Below, in pieces: positions 34,619-42,640 of a stretch of 64,000 bases of DNA. The stretch spans positions 248,001 through 312,000 of the forward strand of contig JBEKKS010000001.1 in NCBI GenBank assembly GCA_050010595.1, in the 5' to 3' direction. Position 1 is the first letter of the stretch, and each line of letters opens with the position of its first letter. The DNA is from Palsa-513 sp050010595 (GTDB taxonomy: Bacteria; Actinomycetota; Thermoleophilia; Solirubrobacterales; Solirubrobacteraceae). The notes under the pieces are model-generated. The model made no database searches. It saw only the letters and a program-made list of their open reading frames with translations, and was not told the origin of the DNA. The position numbers and the translations under genes were made by a program.

Positions 34619-36283
34619 ATGGTCCGACCGATCCGACTTCGCACGACGCTCGCAGCTCTCGCAGCGCTCACCGTGCTCGCGGCGACCGCGTCCGGCGCTA
34701 GCGCATCGGCCGCGCCCGCCGGATTCTTCGGCCTGTCCGGCTGGACGACTCCGACCGCCTCCCAGGCGCAGACGCTCGCGAGCGACGGTCTCGGCCTTGT
34801 GCGCGTTGCGGTCGGCTGGGGCCAGCTGCAGCCGAGCTCCAGTCCCTCCTCGATCAACTGGTCCTACACCGATCAGGTCGCGCAGGAAGCTGCACAGAAC
34901 CACATCAACATCGTCTTCGACCTCAATGGCTGCGCGACCTGGGCCTGCGGCAGCGTCGATGCCGTGCCCAGCGGCTCTGAGCTCTCGGCCTACGAGAGCT
35001 TCGTCGAGGCGATGGTCGCGCGCTACGAGCCGAGCTCCTCGTTCTGGGCCGGTCAGTCCTACGTCCCGTCGATCACCTGGCAGGTCTGGAACGAGGTCAA
35101 CGCCGGCGTCTTCTGGCCGAACCCGACGCCCGCCGCCTACGCGCAGTTCCTCGAGCAGATCGGCGGGGCTGTCCACTCGGTCGACCCTGCCGCGCCGGTC
35201 CTGATGTCGGCGCTCGACGGCCTGCCGGCTAACTCGAGCGGCATGGCGATCGGCCCGTTCCTGCAGGGCCTCTACCAGCAGCCGGGCTTCGCGCAGAGCA
35301 CCGTTGGAATCGCCGTAAACGCCTACGCGACCGACGCGCCGAGCGCCCTGAACGTGCTCGATCAGGCACGCGCCGTGGTCCTCCAGCAGAACGACGCGCA
35401 GATGCCGATGTGGGTCACCGAGATCGGCTGGGCGAGCGCCGGCCCGACGAGCCCGTTCACCGTCACCGAGGACCAGCAGAACGATTACCTGAGCGAGTTC
35501 TTCGGCCAGTCCCTCGCCTGCCAGTCGCGCTGGAACCTCCAGCACGTCCTCTGGTTCTCGCTCGAAGATCAGGATCCGAGCACGCTCGGCGGCGCCGACT
35601 ACTGGGGCTACCACACCGGTTTGCTCGACGATTCGGGCAACCCGAAGCCCGCCTACCAGACCTTCCTTCAGTTCCTCGGCTCCGGCCCGCTGCCCGCCGG
35701 CGCATCGCAGTGCACGCTGCCCGGCGGGCAGACGCTCGACTACGCGACTCCGCAGACGACGATCACCTCTGCCCCATCGGTCACGAACAACACGCAATCG
35801 GCGATCGTCACCTTCACGGCGACCGAGAATGGCCAGCAGGTCCCGGGGATGCAGTACCAGTGCTCGCTCGACAGCGCCCCCTGGAGCGCCTGCACTTCGC
35901 CGCTCAACGCCGCGAGCACGCGCGAGGGCGACCACACGCTGCTCGTCCGCGCGATCGACCCCGAGGGCAACGTCGACCCGACCCCTGCGCACACGACCTG
36001 GGTGCTCGACCTCGCGCACCCCGAGACGCTGATCACCTGGCATCTGCGCCACGTGACGCGCCACGACCAGATGCGACTGCGCTTCGTCGGGCACGACCCG
36101 GGCGGCATGGGCCATTTCGTCTGCCGCATCAACCGCGGCCGCTGGACGCCCTGCGCCTCCCCGTACACGACGCCCCCGCTGCGCAAGGGCCGCTACACGA
36201 TCTACGTCCGCGCGATCGACGCGGCCGGCAACATCGCGCGCTACCCGGCCTGGCTCACCTTCGCGGTCGGCCACCGCCGCTGA
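34619..36283 (+). CDS. Secreted glycoside hydrolase-like protein (clan A TIM barrel)
   Basis: A 554-residue exported protein. The signal peptide is LRTTLAALAALTVLAATASG, cleaved near ASASAAPA. Residues 35-360 look like a (beta/alpha)8 glycosidase of the GH5/GH39 kind: acid/base Glu in TWQVWNEVNAGVFW and a nucleophile Glu in MWVTEIGWASAGP. Two C-terminal modules of about 85 residues follow, each with the Cys-paired pattern YQCSLDSAPWSACTSPL... RAIDPEGN or FVCRINRGRWTPCASPY... RAIDAAGN. Extra in-frame codons back to 34517 are ignored because the signal peptide starts at 34619. Likely acts on extracellular polysaccharide; substrate unknown. Confidence 0.75.
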   Translation: MVRPIRLRTTLAALAALTVLAATASGASASAAPAGFFGLSGWTTPTASQAQTLASDGLGLVRVAVGWGQLQPSSSPSSINWSYTDQVAQEAAQNHINIVFDLNGCATWACGSVDAVPSGSELSAYESFVEAMVARYEPSSSFWAGQSYVPSITWQVWNEVNAGVFWPNPTPAAYAQFLEQIGGAVHSVDPAAPVLMSALDGLPANSSGMAIGPFLQGLYQQPGFAQSTVGIAVNAYATDAPSALNVLDQARAVVLQQNDAQMPMWVTEIGWASAGPTSPFTVTEDQQNDYLSEFFGQSLACQSRWNLQHVLWFSLEDQDPSTLGGADYWGYHTGLLDDSGNPKPAYQTFLQFLGSGPLPAGASQCTLPGGQTLDYATPQTTITSAPSVTNNTQSAIVTFTATENGQQVPGMQYQCSLDSAPWSACTSPLNAASTREGDHTLLVRAIDPEGNVDPTPAHTTWVLDLAHPETLITWHLRHVTRHDQMRLRFVGHDPGGMGHFVCRINRGRWTPCASPYTTPPLRKGRYTIYVRAIDAAGNIARYPAWLTFAVGHRR

Positions 36284-36627
36284 GAGCTCGCTTCGATCGT
36301 AGGCCGCACCCTGCGGACCTGCCGCGGGTCTGACCAGACTCCGAAGCCGGTTACCGAGCGACCGGATCAGGCGCTCGGACCGACCAAGTCTGCGTCTGCG
36401 CCGCTGAGCAGCTGGCCCCGTTTGATCGCCGGGCTCCGCAACGATCGTCGACCCGCGAGCTCAAACCTCACAGAACCTTCGCAGGCCGCGCCGGGTTACG
36501 AATCTCCCTGCTCCGCCGGAAGATAAGTCGAGTAGCCTTGGTCTCGTTCGACGGGGAACTGCGAGCTATCGGGGCCGCTCTTTGCGGCCGGTCGAGCGTT
36601 GCTCACACCCCAGGCTAGCGGCACCCA
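36284..36627. other. 344-base intergenic region with one strong hairpin
   Basis: No convincing ORF on either strand. A perfect hairpin GGCCGC-TCTTT-GCGGCC (36573-36589) lies 38 nt before the methyltransferase start. A weaker CCGGT/ACCGG stem lies at about 36340-36365. The first could be a leader structure or a terminator without a T-tract. No known riboswitch consensus was recognised. Confidence 0.4.
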
Positions 36628-37440
36628 ATGTTCAGGGCTCACACTACGACCACACCTGTAGCCGAGTGGCGCCAACCGTCGCCGCGGCCAGCCGCCGAGG
36701 GCTCGGTCGTCACGGTCCCGCGCGGCGTGCGCGCGCGGCTCGGCGCCTCGCTCGCGGGGATTTTCGAAGCCTCGGAGGACGAGAACCGCCGCCAGATTCT
36801 CGGCCTCGTCACGGCCGGCCCGCCGCGCCCGAACGTCATCGACCTCGGCTGCTTCAACGGAGCCTTCACGCAGGAGCTCGCCGCTGCCGCCCGCGCGACC
36901 CGCACAGTCGGCGTCGAGTGGCTCGAGGAGCACGCCGCCCAGGCCCGCGCCCGCGGCATCGAGGTCGTCGCCGCCGACCTCAACGAGCCGCTGCCCTTCG
37001 AGGACGGGAGCTTCGATCTCGTCCACACCAACCAGTTGATCGAGCACCTGCGCAGCACCGACCTGTTCGTCCGTGAGCTCGCGCGCATCACCGCCCCCGA
37101 TGGGCGGATCATCGTCTCGACAAACAACCTCGCCTCCTGGCACAACATCGCTTCGCTGACGCTCGGCTTCCAGCCACTGCCCGCCCACGTCTCCGACGAG
37201 GTTCACGTCGGCAACCCGCTCGACCCGCGCCGCGGCCAGCGCCACGCTGACGCCGGCCAGACCCACCTGCGCGTCTTCACGACGCGCGCGCTGCGCGAGC
37301 TCGCCGCCGAGAACGGCCTGAAGGTCACAGCAGAGCGGCTGAACGGTTACTACCCACTGCCGCCCACCGTGGCCCGCGCCGCCTCGCGGATCGACCCGCT
37401 GCACGCCGCGTTCATCGTCCTCGAGCTTGCCCACGCATGA
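36628..37440 (+). CDS. Class I SAM-dependent methyltransferase
   Basis: A 270-residue methyltransferase. The SAM-binding loop is VIDLGCFNGAFT (about 70-81), acidic motif II is TVGVEWLEEHA, and FEDGSFDLVHTNQLIEHL is motif IV. This matches methyltransferase type 11/12 proteins found in glycan clusters. The substrate is not clear. The last codons overlap the next gene by 4 nt (ATGA), so the two form an operon. The true start may lie after residue 25, where similarity begins. Confidence 0.82.
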   Translation: MFRAHTTTTPVAEWRQPSPRPAAEGSVVTVPRGVRARLGASLAGIFEASEDENRRQILGLVTAGPPRPNVIDLGCFNGAFTQELAAAARATRTVGVEWLEEHAAQARARGIEVVAADLNEPLPFEDGSFDLVHTNQLIEHLRSTDLFVRELARITAPDGRIIVSTNNLASWHNIASLTLGFQPLPAHVSDEVHVGNPLDPRRGQRHADAGQTHLRVFTTRALRELAAENGLKVTAERLNGYYPLPPTVARAASRIDPLHAAFIVLELAHA

Positions 37441-38417
37441 AGCGCGCCCGCCAGATAACGCTGCGCCTCGCGCTCTCCGCCGCTTTCGTCTGGCTCGCAC
37501 TGCGCGGGCTGAGCGCCGGCAACGTGCTCGCGCGCGTCGCCCACGCCCAACCCGACTGGTTTCTTGCCGGCCTCGGCGTCCTGACGATCTCGTTCGTTCT
37601 CGGCGCGCTACGCTGGCGCCTGCTCGTCCGCGGCCAGCAGATCGAGCTCGGCGTCGCCGACGCCGCGCGCCTGACCTGGATCGGTCTCTTCTTCACGAAC
37701 GTCCTCCCCACGGGCTTCGGCGGCGACGCGGTCCGCGTTTGGATCGCCGGCCGGCGCTCCGGCGCGGTTCCCGCCGTCACCGCATCGGTCCTCGCCGACC
37801 GCCTCTGCGCGCTCTGGGCGCTGACGGGACTCGGCGCGGTCGGCGTCGCGATCGACGCCGGTGCGCTGCCGGCAGTGATCGTCGTGTCGATCCTCACCGC
37901 CTGCGCCGTCGTGGCGCTCGGCAGCATGCTCTTGCTCGCTCCAGCCCCCGCCCGCCTGCTCGTCCGCGCAACGGCCCGCTGGCAGCGCCCGTCACAGGCG
38001 ATCGCGCGTGTCGGCGGCGGCCTCGCGACATACGCGAAGCGCCCCGGCCTGCTCGTCAGCGCAGTCGCGATCTCGCTGCTCGCCCAGGTCTGCGTGATCG
38101 TCGCCGCGATGCTGCTCGCCCGCTCGCTCGGCCTGAACGTCGGCGCCAGCCTCCTCTCGACGACGATCCCCGTCGCTCTCCTCGCGACCGCGACCCCCAC
38201 GAACATCAACGGCCTCGGCGTCCGCGAGACCGTCTTCCGCGCGCTGCTCGTCCCCGCCGGCGTCCTGCCCGCGATCGCCGTCGCCTTCTCGCTGATCACA
38301 GTGATCGCCGGCGCGATCGTCTCGCTCCCGGGCGCGATCGCCTGGATCTCACTGCGCTACCGCGCCACGGCGCCCGCCCCCGAGCCCAACGCTCAGGGGC
38401 TGGTGGCATCTGTCTGA
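37437..38417 (+). CDS. LPG-synthase-type (UPF0104/AglD) membrane protein
   Basis: A 326-residue protein with about eight membrane segments. NVLPTGFGGDAVRVW and ATPTNINGLGVRETVFRALL are signatures of the lysylphosphatidylglycerol synthase transmembrane family, many of which act in lipid-linked sugar or glycolipid transfer. It is coupled to the preceding methyltransferase. Its last 14 codons (PAPEPNAQGLVASV) are encoded by a DNA segment that is repeated 0.9 kb downstream, so the natural C-terminus may have been altered. Confidence 0.85.
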   Translation: MKRARQITLRLALSAAFVWLALRGLSAGNVLARVAHAQPDWFLAGLGVLTISFVLGALRWRLLVRGQQIELGVADAARLTWIGLFFTNVLPTGFGGDAVRVWIAGRRSGAVPAVTASVLADRLCALWALTGLGAVGVAIDAGALPAVIVVSILTACAVVALGSMLLLAPAPARLLVRATARWQRPSQAIARVGGGLATYAKRPGLLVSAVAISLLAQVCVIVAAMLLARSLGLNVGASLLSTTIPVALLATATPTNINGLGVRETVFRALLVPAGVLPAIAVAFSLITVIAGAIVSLPGAIAWISLRYRATAPAPEPNAQGLVASV

Positions 38418-38440
38418 GTCACAAGCGGACTCTTCACGGC
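38356..38440 (+). repeat. Hairpin-bearing direct repeat, copy 1
   Basis: 85 bp, nearly matching 39281-39368. It contains two hairpins: CCCC-GAGC paired with GCTC-GGGG, and GAGTC paired with GACTC. Copy 1 lies over the end of the membrane-protein gene and its stop codon. The two copies bracket the first plus-strand VapBC pair. Confidence 0.75.
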
Positions 38441-38533
38441 TTAGCTCAGCATCCGCTCGACCGCGTCGACGAACTGTGTGGCGACGCGCAGAGCGCCGTG
38501 CGCCTGCAGGAACTCGCTCGACCGCGGGCTCAC
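38441..38533 (-). pseudogene. Small minus-strand ORF fragment against the repeat
   Basis: A 30-codon frame ending in TAA exactly at the edge of the repeat. Its codons have the host's G/C third-position bias (SSEFLQAHGALRVATQFVDA). No family recognised. It looks like the tail of a lost gene rather than chance. Confidence 0.3.
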
Positions 38534-38594
38534 GCACTCCCGCTCAGGACGATCTTGTCGCGTTCCAGCCTACCGCGCGCCGCGGCTAGCCCCG

Positions 38595-38617
38595 ATCTGA
38601 TGATATGATGCACAGAT
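38595..38617 (+). promoter_or_regulatory. Leaderless promoter and operator of the first RHH-VapC pair
   Basis: The -10 box TATGAT (38604-38609) is 6 nt before the ATG at 38616. An inverted repeat, ATCTG (38595-38599) and CAGAT (38613-38617), brackets it. No Shine-Dalgarno sequence is seen. Confidence 0.6.
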
Positions 38618-38861
38618 GAAGCGCACCACAGTGTCGCTGCCTGACGACATCGCACAAGCCCTCGATCGCGAGGCTCACCGGCGCCGCACATCGGCGTCCG
38701 AGGTCACGCGTGTGGCGCTCGCGGAGCACCTCGGCCTGGCCGGTGAACACCCTCGCGTGCTGCCCTTCGCAGCCCTTGGGCACAGCGGCCGGCACACGAC
38801 GGCACGCGACATGGAGCAACTGCTCGAGCAAGAGTGGCGTGGGCCAACTCGCGGTTGTTGA
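38616..38861 (+). CDS. vapB: Ribbon-helix-helix antitoxin
   Basis: An 81-residue antitoxin. Residues 2-40 are a ribbon-helix-helix domain (RTTVSLPDDIAQALDREA, then TSASEVTRVALAEHLG). The rest is the toxin-binding tail (SGRHTTARDMEQLLEQEW). The start is fixed by the TATGAT box and the RHH strand. It overlaps the toxin gene by 23 nt. Confidence 0.88.
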   Translation: MKRTTVSLPDDIAQALDREAHRRRTSASEVTRVALAEHLGLAGEHPRVLPFAALGHSGRHTTARDMEQLLEQEWRGPTRGC

Positions 38862-39252
38862 CGCCGGCCCGCTCTACGCGGCCGTTGACGCTGACGATGA
38901 GGATCACCTCGCGTGCGTCGCCGTGCTCGCCCGCTCCGACCTCCAGCTGGTCCTCCCCGCGCTCGCCGTCGCCGAGGCCACCTACTTCGTCGGCCAGCGC
39001 CTCGGTGCCGCTGTCGAATCCGCTTTCCTCGCCGGCCTAACAACGCTTGAGGTCGAAGCCCCGAGCCGCGAGGACTTCGCCCGCATGGCGGAGCTCGTCG
39101 ACCGCTATTCCGACTTCCCGCTAGGCGGCACGGACGCGTCGGTCATCGCACTCGCCGAGCGCCTCGACGCAGAGATCGTCGTGACGCTTGACCGACGTCA
39201 TTTCGCGGCAGTCAAGCCGCGTCATCGCACCGCATTCGAGCTGCTGCCGTAG
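38839..39252 (+). CDS. vapC: VapC-family PIN-domain toxin
   Basis: A 137-residue PIN ribonuclease: AVVDAGPLYAAVD has the first catalytic Asp, AVAEATYFV the Glu, GGTDASVIALAERL the third acidic residue and VVTLDRRHF the last. The GTG at 38839 gives the usual short lead before VVDAGPL. The longer frame to 38710 is a reading of the antitoxin gene. Confidence 0.88.
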   Translation: MGQLAVVDAGPLYAAVDADDEDHLACVAVLARSDLQLVLPALAVAEATYFVGQRLGAAVESAFLAGLTTLEVEAPSREDFARMAELVDRYSDFPLGGTDASVIALAERLDAEIVVTLDRRHFAAVKPRHRTAFELLP

Positions 39253-39280
39253 TCACGTTCGAAGCAGGGCGCGTCCCCTC

Positions 39281-39368
39281 GCTACCGCGCCGTGTCACCC
39301 GCCGCCCCCGAGCCCAGCGCTCAGGGGCTGGTGGCGTCTGTCTGAGTCGCAAGCGGACTCTTCACGGC
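39281..39368 (+). repeat. Hairpin-bearing direct repeat, copy 2
   Basis: 88 bp. It shares with copy 1 a 64-bp core differing at about three positions (CCCCCGAGCCC... to ...GACTCTTCACGGC) and a looser 5' part. Here it is outside any gene. Both hairpins are preserved. It starts 28 nt after the vapC stop and ends just before the next toxin gene's 3' end. Confidence 0.75.
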
Positions 39369-39384
39369 ATCGCTGACCGCGTGA

Positions 39385-39816
39385 TCACGCACCGCCGCGG
39401 TCGAGCTCGCTCCAACGGTCCGGCGTGAGGTGCGCCAGCCCGCTGATGCCTGCAAACGCTCCGTCGGCTGAGATGAGCGCGGCCGCGTCGCGCGCGATCG
39501 CTGCGGCTGCCAGCACGGCGTCGAACGCGCCAAGCGCGTCGTGGTGCTCGAACAGCTCGAGCCCGCCGAGCAGGTCTTCGGCGCCGACCGTGATCAGCGG
39601 CGCGAGCAACGCGCCGTAATCGCGGGCGAGCGCAGCCGCGTCCGCACGCCCGCGCCGGCGAGCGCGCACGTGAGCAAACTCTTGGATCGCCTCAGGTGTC
39701 GTGGTCGCTTCCAGTCGACCGGCGGCGATCGCAGCGATCAGCTCGCGGCATGGTTCGCGCAGAGGATGCTCGGCGCCTTTCGCGTAGACCAGTACCGTCG
39801 TGTCGAGGACGATCAC
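39385..39816 (-). CDS. vapC: VapC-family PIN-domain toxin
   Basis: A 143-residue PIN toxin: MIVLDTTVLVYAKG (first Asp), EAIQEFAHVRARR (Glu) and LGAFDAVLAAAAIA with LISADGAFAGI (late Asp pair). It is translated from an ATG overlapping the antitoxin stop by 4 nt. This is the second VapBC pair within 1.4 kb; the two pairs converge. Confidence 0.87.
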   Translation of the reverse strand: MIVLDTTVLVYAKGAEHPLREPCRELIAAIAAGRLEATTTPEAIQEFAHVRARRRGRADAAALARDYGALLAPLITVGAEDLLGGLELFEHHDALGAFDAVLAAAAIARDAAALISADGAFAGISGLAHLTPDRWSELDRGGA

Positions 39817-40058
39817 GCGCGCCGTGCTCGTAGCTGCTCCAGCTCGCGACGCAGCTCCGCCGGCTCGCCGACGGGCATGTCGGCAGCATCAAGCAGCCTG
39901 TGACCCGCCGCGCGACGCTGTCCGTCCGGCTGTCCAAGGCCGCGGTCGACCGCCTCCCGCACGACGGCGGCGACGGAGACGCCGCGATCAGCCGCGACGT
40001 CTGCGAGGCGGCGGTAGCGCTCCTCGTCGAGAAGGATCTGGAGGCGCCGCGTTAACAT
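39813..40058 (-). CDS. vapB: Ribbon-helix-helix antitoxin
   Basis: An 81-residue antitoxin: RRLQILLDEERYRRLADVAA, then RGVSVAAVVREAVDRGL, is a ribbon-helix-helix. A two-codon longer start (ATG 40064) exists, but the ATG at 40058 has the TAATGT box exactly 6 nt upstream, so it is preferred. It overlaps vapC by 4 nt. Confidence 0.86.
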   Translation of the reverse strand: MLTRRLQILLDEERYRRLADVAADRGVSVAAVVREAVDRGLGQPDGQRRAAGHRLLDAADMPVGEPAELRRELEQLRARRA

Positions 40059-40080
40059 GTGCATACATTAGCATGTGCAT
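40056..40080 (-). promoter_or_regulatory. Leaderless promoter and repeat operator of the second RHH-VapC pair
   Basis: Two identical 9-bp copies of CATGTGCAT (40056-40064 and 40072-40080) flank the minus-strand -10 box TAATGT (40070 to 40065). The box is 6 nt before the ATG at 40058. The inner copy contains the start codon. Confidence 0.65.
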
Positions 40081-40097
40081 GTGGCCCAGCGGTGCTC

Positions 40098-42461
40098 TCA
40101 GCGCACTTTGAGCGTGCGGACCAGCAGCGGCCGTGACAACGAGTTGTCCGCCGCGACGACAAGCACGATCTCGTCACCGCGCGCGAGCGGCCCGAGCTTG
40201 CCCTTCAGCGCGTTGGCGCCAGCGAGCGTCAGGTCGCGCAGTAAGATCTTCGTCGCATGCTTCCCGGGCTTGTGCAGCCAAACCGCGAGCGTCGCGCTCG
40301 CCGGGGTACCGGCACTCAGCAGCAGCTGCGCCGAAAGCTTTGTCGCGTGCTTGCCGGCCCTCAGGATCTTCGCGCGCAACGTGTAGATGAGCTTGAGTGT
40401 CGGCGGCGCGACCGTCGAGGCGCTTGACGGAGTCGACGTAGAGGCAATCGAGGGGCTGGTTGTGGTTGTCGTGCCAGTCCCGCCTGACCCGGTCGACCCG
40501 CCGGGAGTGCTCGAGCCGGTGGACGAGTCGCCTACCGTGCCAGTCGGCAGCGAGCTCACCGCGATTCCCGAGCCGCCGTCGTTGCTCGCGGTCTCCGCCA
40601 CCTCGATCGTGTCGCCAAGGTCGCTCGACTGGACCACGTAGGTCTGCCCGGTCGCGCCGGAGATCGCGGCACAGCTGCCGTTCGAGCAGTCCTCCCACTG
40701 GTAGCTGTAGCCCGTCGGGAAGTTCGACCACGTACCCTGCTGCTCGGTCAGCGTGTCGCCGACCACCGCGCTGCCGCTGATCGTCGGCACGGCGTTGTTG
40801 ACGGGCACATTCTCGCTGCAGGCGCCACCGCTCTCAGGACAGGTCCAGGTGACTGACTGCGCGTAATACTCGGGGCTGTTGATCCACGTGATGCCCTGCG
40901 CCTCGACTGTGAAGGTCGTGACTGGTGGGCTGCCCGAGGGAATGCAGACTTCCGCCTGGCCGAAGGCGTTGCTGCCGTAGGCGTTGTTCGGATTGTTGGA
41001 GAGGTCGTAGTTTCCGGACGAGTACGTCTGCCCGTCTGACTGGATTTGGAGGTAGGCGCCTTCGAGTGGGTTGCCGCCGTAGCTGATGGTGCCGCTAACG
41101 CAGCCCGCGCCGTTGTTTTGAAGCGTCAGACCGAGCGGCAGCAGGTCGGCGCTCGGCGTCGTGCCCGAGCCGCACAGGACGATCCCGCCGGTCGGGCTGG
41201 CGGCCCAGTCGCTCGCCGCGGCGACCAGCGCCTGAGCCGTCAGGTCCGGGGTTTCGCCGTCGAGGCTCCACAGTCCCATGAACCCCTCGTCATCGGGCTC
41301 GAGGCTCGTGCCGCTGCCGGTGATCCCGTAGAGCAGGTAATCATCGACGCCACAGTCGCTGCGCGCGAGGGCGGCACCGGCGAGCGACAGCATCGCTGCG
41401 CGCGCCGCGTCGGTCACCGCGCCTTCCCACGAATAGCTTGCGCCGCTGCCCGAAGCGACAACCGCCTGGCCATCCTCGGTGTCGTAAATCGGCAGGCTTG
41501 CGGTGGCGTAGGTTGGTTGGCTCGTGGCGATCGATTGCAGCGAGAACCGCAGCTGCTCGTCGAGCTGGAGGATTGATTGGGTGTCTACACCGTATGGGTG
41601 AAAGCCAATCCCGTTGACCGTGTTGGCCGGCGCCCCGTCGCTTGCAAGCGCGTCGTAGAGGTCGGGCACGTAGGTCAGGAAGTTCTGCCAGCCGATGCTC
41701 GCCAGTACGGCAGCGTTCGGGTCAACGCCGTGGATCGCTTCACTCACGGAAATCAGGCCCGCCGCGTATGCCTGCGCACATGCAGGGATCGGCGTTAGGT
41801 CCACATTGCCGTTGGCGTCATAGCCGCCGCAGTACTGCCCGCTCCAGAAGTTCGTCGAGTTCGCTTCGGTCCACAGCTCGTATTGCTCGACCGGCAGATA
41901 CGGGAGCTGCGGGTTCGCCTGCCAGAAGGTTCCGTTCGGCCCGTAGCGCTGCACGAGCGCCTGCGCGAAGTTGGCGAGATCGCAGTAGTAGGCGGGCGCG
42001 AGCTGGGCGCCACCGCCGCCGGCCGCCCAGGCCGGCGCCGTGTCGATGACCGGCAGGAAGCGGACGTCGTTCTCCGCGAGCGCCGCCACGAGATCGTCAA
42101 GTGACTCGGGCACGCCCTGGCCGGCGCTCGTTGCCGTGTTGTTCCAGTCGTAGTCGGCAGCCGTGTCACCGCATGGCGTCGCCGGAGCGTTTGGCTCGAC
42201 CCACGCCCACGGTGCGTCTGCGCGCGCGACCGTGAGCCCACCCGCGGTCATCGTCCCAGCGATATAGCTGCTCCAGTCACTCTCGGGCAGGACGTCGCTG
42301 CTAGTGATCGAATCCATCTTGACGAGCGGCTGGAGGTTCAGCCCGAAGAAGTCCTGGCTCGCAACCGCCGACGGTGCCGAGACCAGCAGCCCGGCAATGC
42401 ACACACCTGCAAGCGCCGCACAACGCCGCGCACCCCTCATCAAACCTGCGCAAACCACCAT
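40098..42461 (-). CDS. Secreted glycosidase-like protein, paralogue A
   Basis: A 787-residue exported protein. The signal segment is GARRCAALAGVCIAGLLVSA, cleaved near SAVAS. The TIM-barrel part (about 40-400) starts DFFGLNLQPL, shared with the two paralogues at 51.7 and 56.5 kb. Its acid/base Glu is in YELWTEANSTNFW and the likely nucleophile in LPIYDTEDG. Then come a Cys-rich beta-domain (GCVSGTISYGGNPLEGAYL), an Ig-like module (SYQWEDCSNGSCAAISGATG), a Ser/Thr linker and a 100-residue C-terminal domain (YTLRAKILRAGKHATKLSAQ) also seen in both paralogues. The ATG at 42461 has a GTACACT box just upstream, as the paralogues do. Confidence 0.72.
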   Translation of the reverse strand: MVVCAGLMRGARRCAALAGVCIAGLLVSAPSAVASQDFFGLNLQPLVKMDSITSSDVLPESDWSSYIAGTMTAGGLTVARADAPWAWVEPNAPATPCGDTAADYDWNNTATSAGQGVPESLDDLVAALAENDVRFLPVIDTAPAWAAGGGGAQLAPAYYCDLANFAQALVQRYGPNGTFWQANPQLPYLPVEQYELWTEANSTNFWSGQYCGGYDANGNVDLTPIPACAQAYAAGLISVSEAIHGVDPNAAVLASIGWQNFLTYVPDLYDALASDGAPANTVNGIGFHPYGVDTQSILQLDEQLRFSLQSIATSQPTYATASLPIYDTEDGQAVVASGSGASYSWEGAVTDAARAAMLSLAGAALARSDCGVDDYLLYGITGSGTSLEPDDEGFMGLWSLDGETPDLTAQALVAAASDWAASPTGGIVLCGSGTTPSADLLPLGLTLQNNGAGCVSGTISYGGNPLEGAYLQIQSDGQTYSSGNYDLSNNPNNAYGSNAFGQAEVCIPSGSPPVTTFTVEAQGITWINSPEYYAQSVTWTCPESGGACSENVPVNNAVPTISGSAVVGDTLTEQQGTWSNFPTGYSYQWEDCSNGSCAAISGATGQTYVVQSSDLGDTIEVAETASNDGGSGIAVSSLPTGTVGDSSTGSSTPGGSTGSGGTGTTTTTSPSIASTSTPSSASTVAPPTLKLIYTLRAKILRAGKHATKLSAQLLLSAGTPASATLAVWLHKPGKHATKILLRDLTLAGANALKGKLGPLARGDEIVLVVAADNSLSRPLLVRTLKVR

Positions 42462-42466
42462 TTGGC

Positions 42467-42472
42467 AGTGTA
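42467..42472 (-). promoter_or_regulatory. TACACT promoter box of glycosidase paralogue A
   Basis: CGTACACT on the minus strand, with TACACT 5 nt before the ATG at 42461. The same octamer precedes the genes at 51698 and 56476. Confidence 0.6.
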
Positions 42473-42640
42473 CGGCGATATGCCTCAGACGTGGTGCCCA
42501 ACCCAGCGTTGCCGCGGCCGCGGTTATCATCGTCGCGCATTGCGTTCGCACGGCTGCGTTGACGGAGTGACCTGCCGGCACGTGCTGGTCGATCGTCCGA
42601 GCGTTGGGCCGTGCGCCAGCCCGCGAGTCAGCGCAGCGGC

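Noticed and set aside
36284..36627. Riboswitch (cyclic-di-GMP or cobalamin type) before the methyltransferase operon
   Set aside because: Only a simple hairpin is visible; the conserved cores of these riboswitches are not found.
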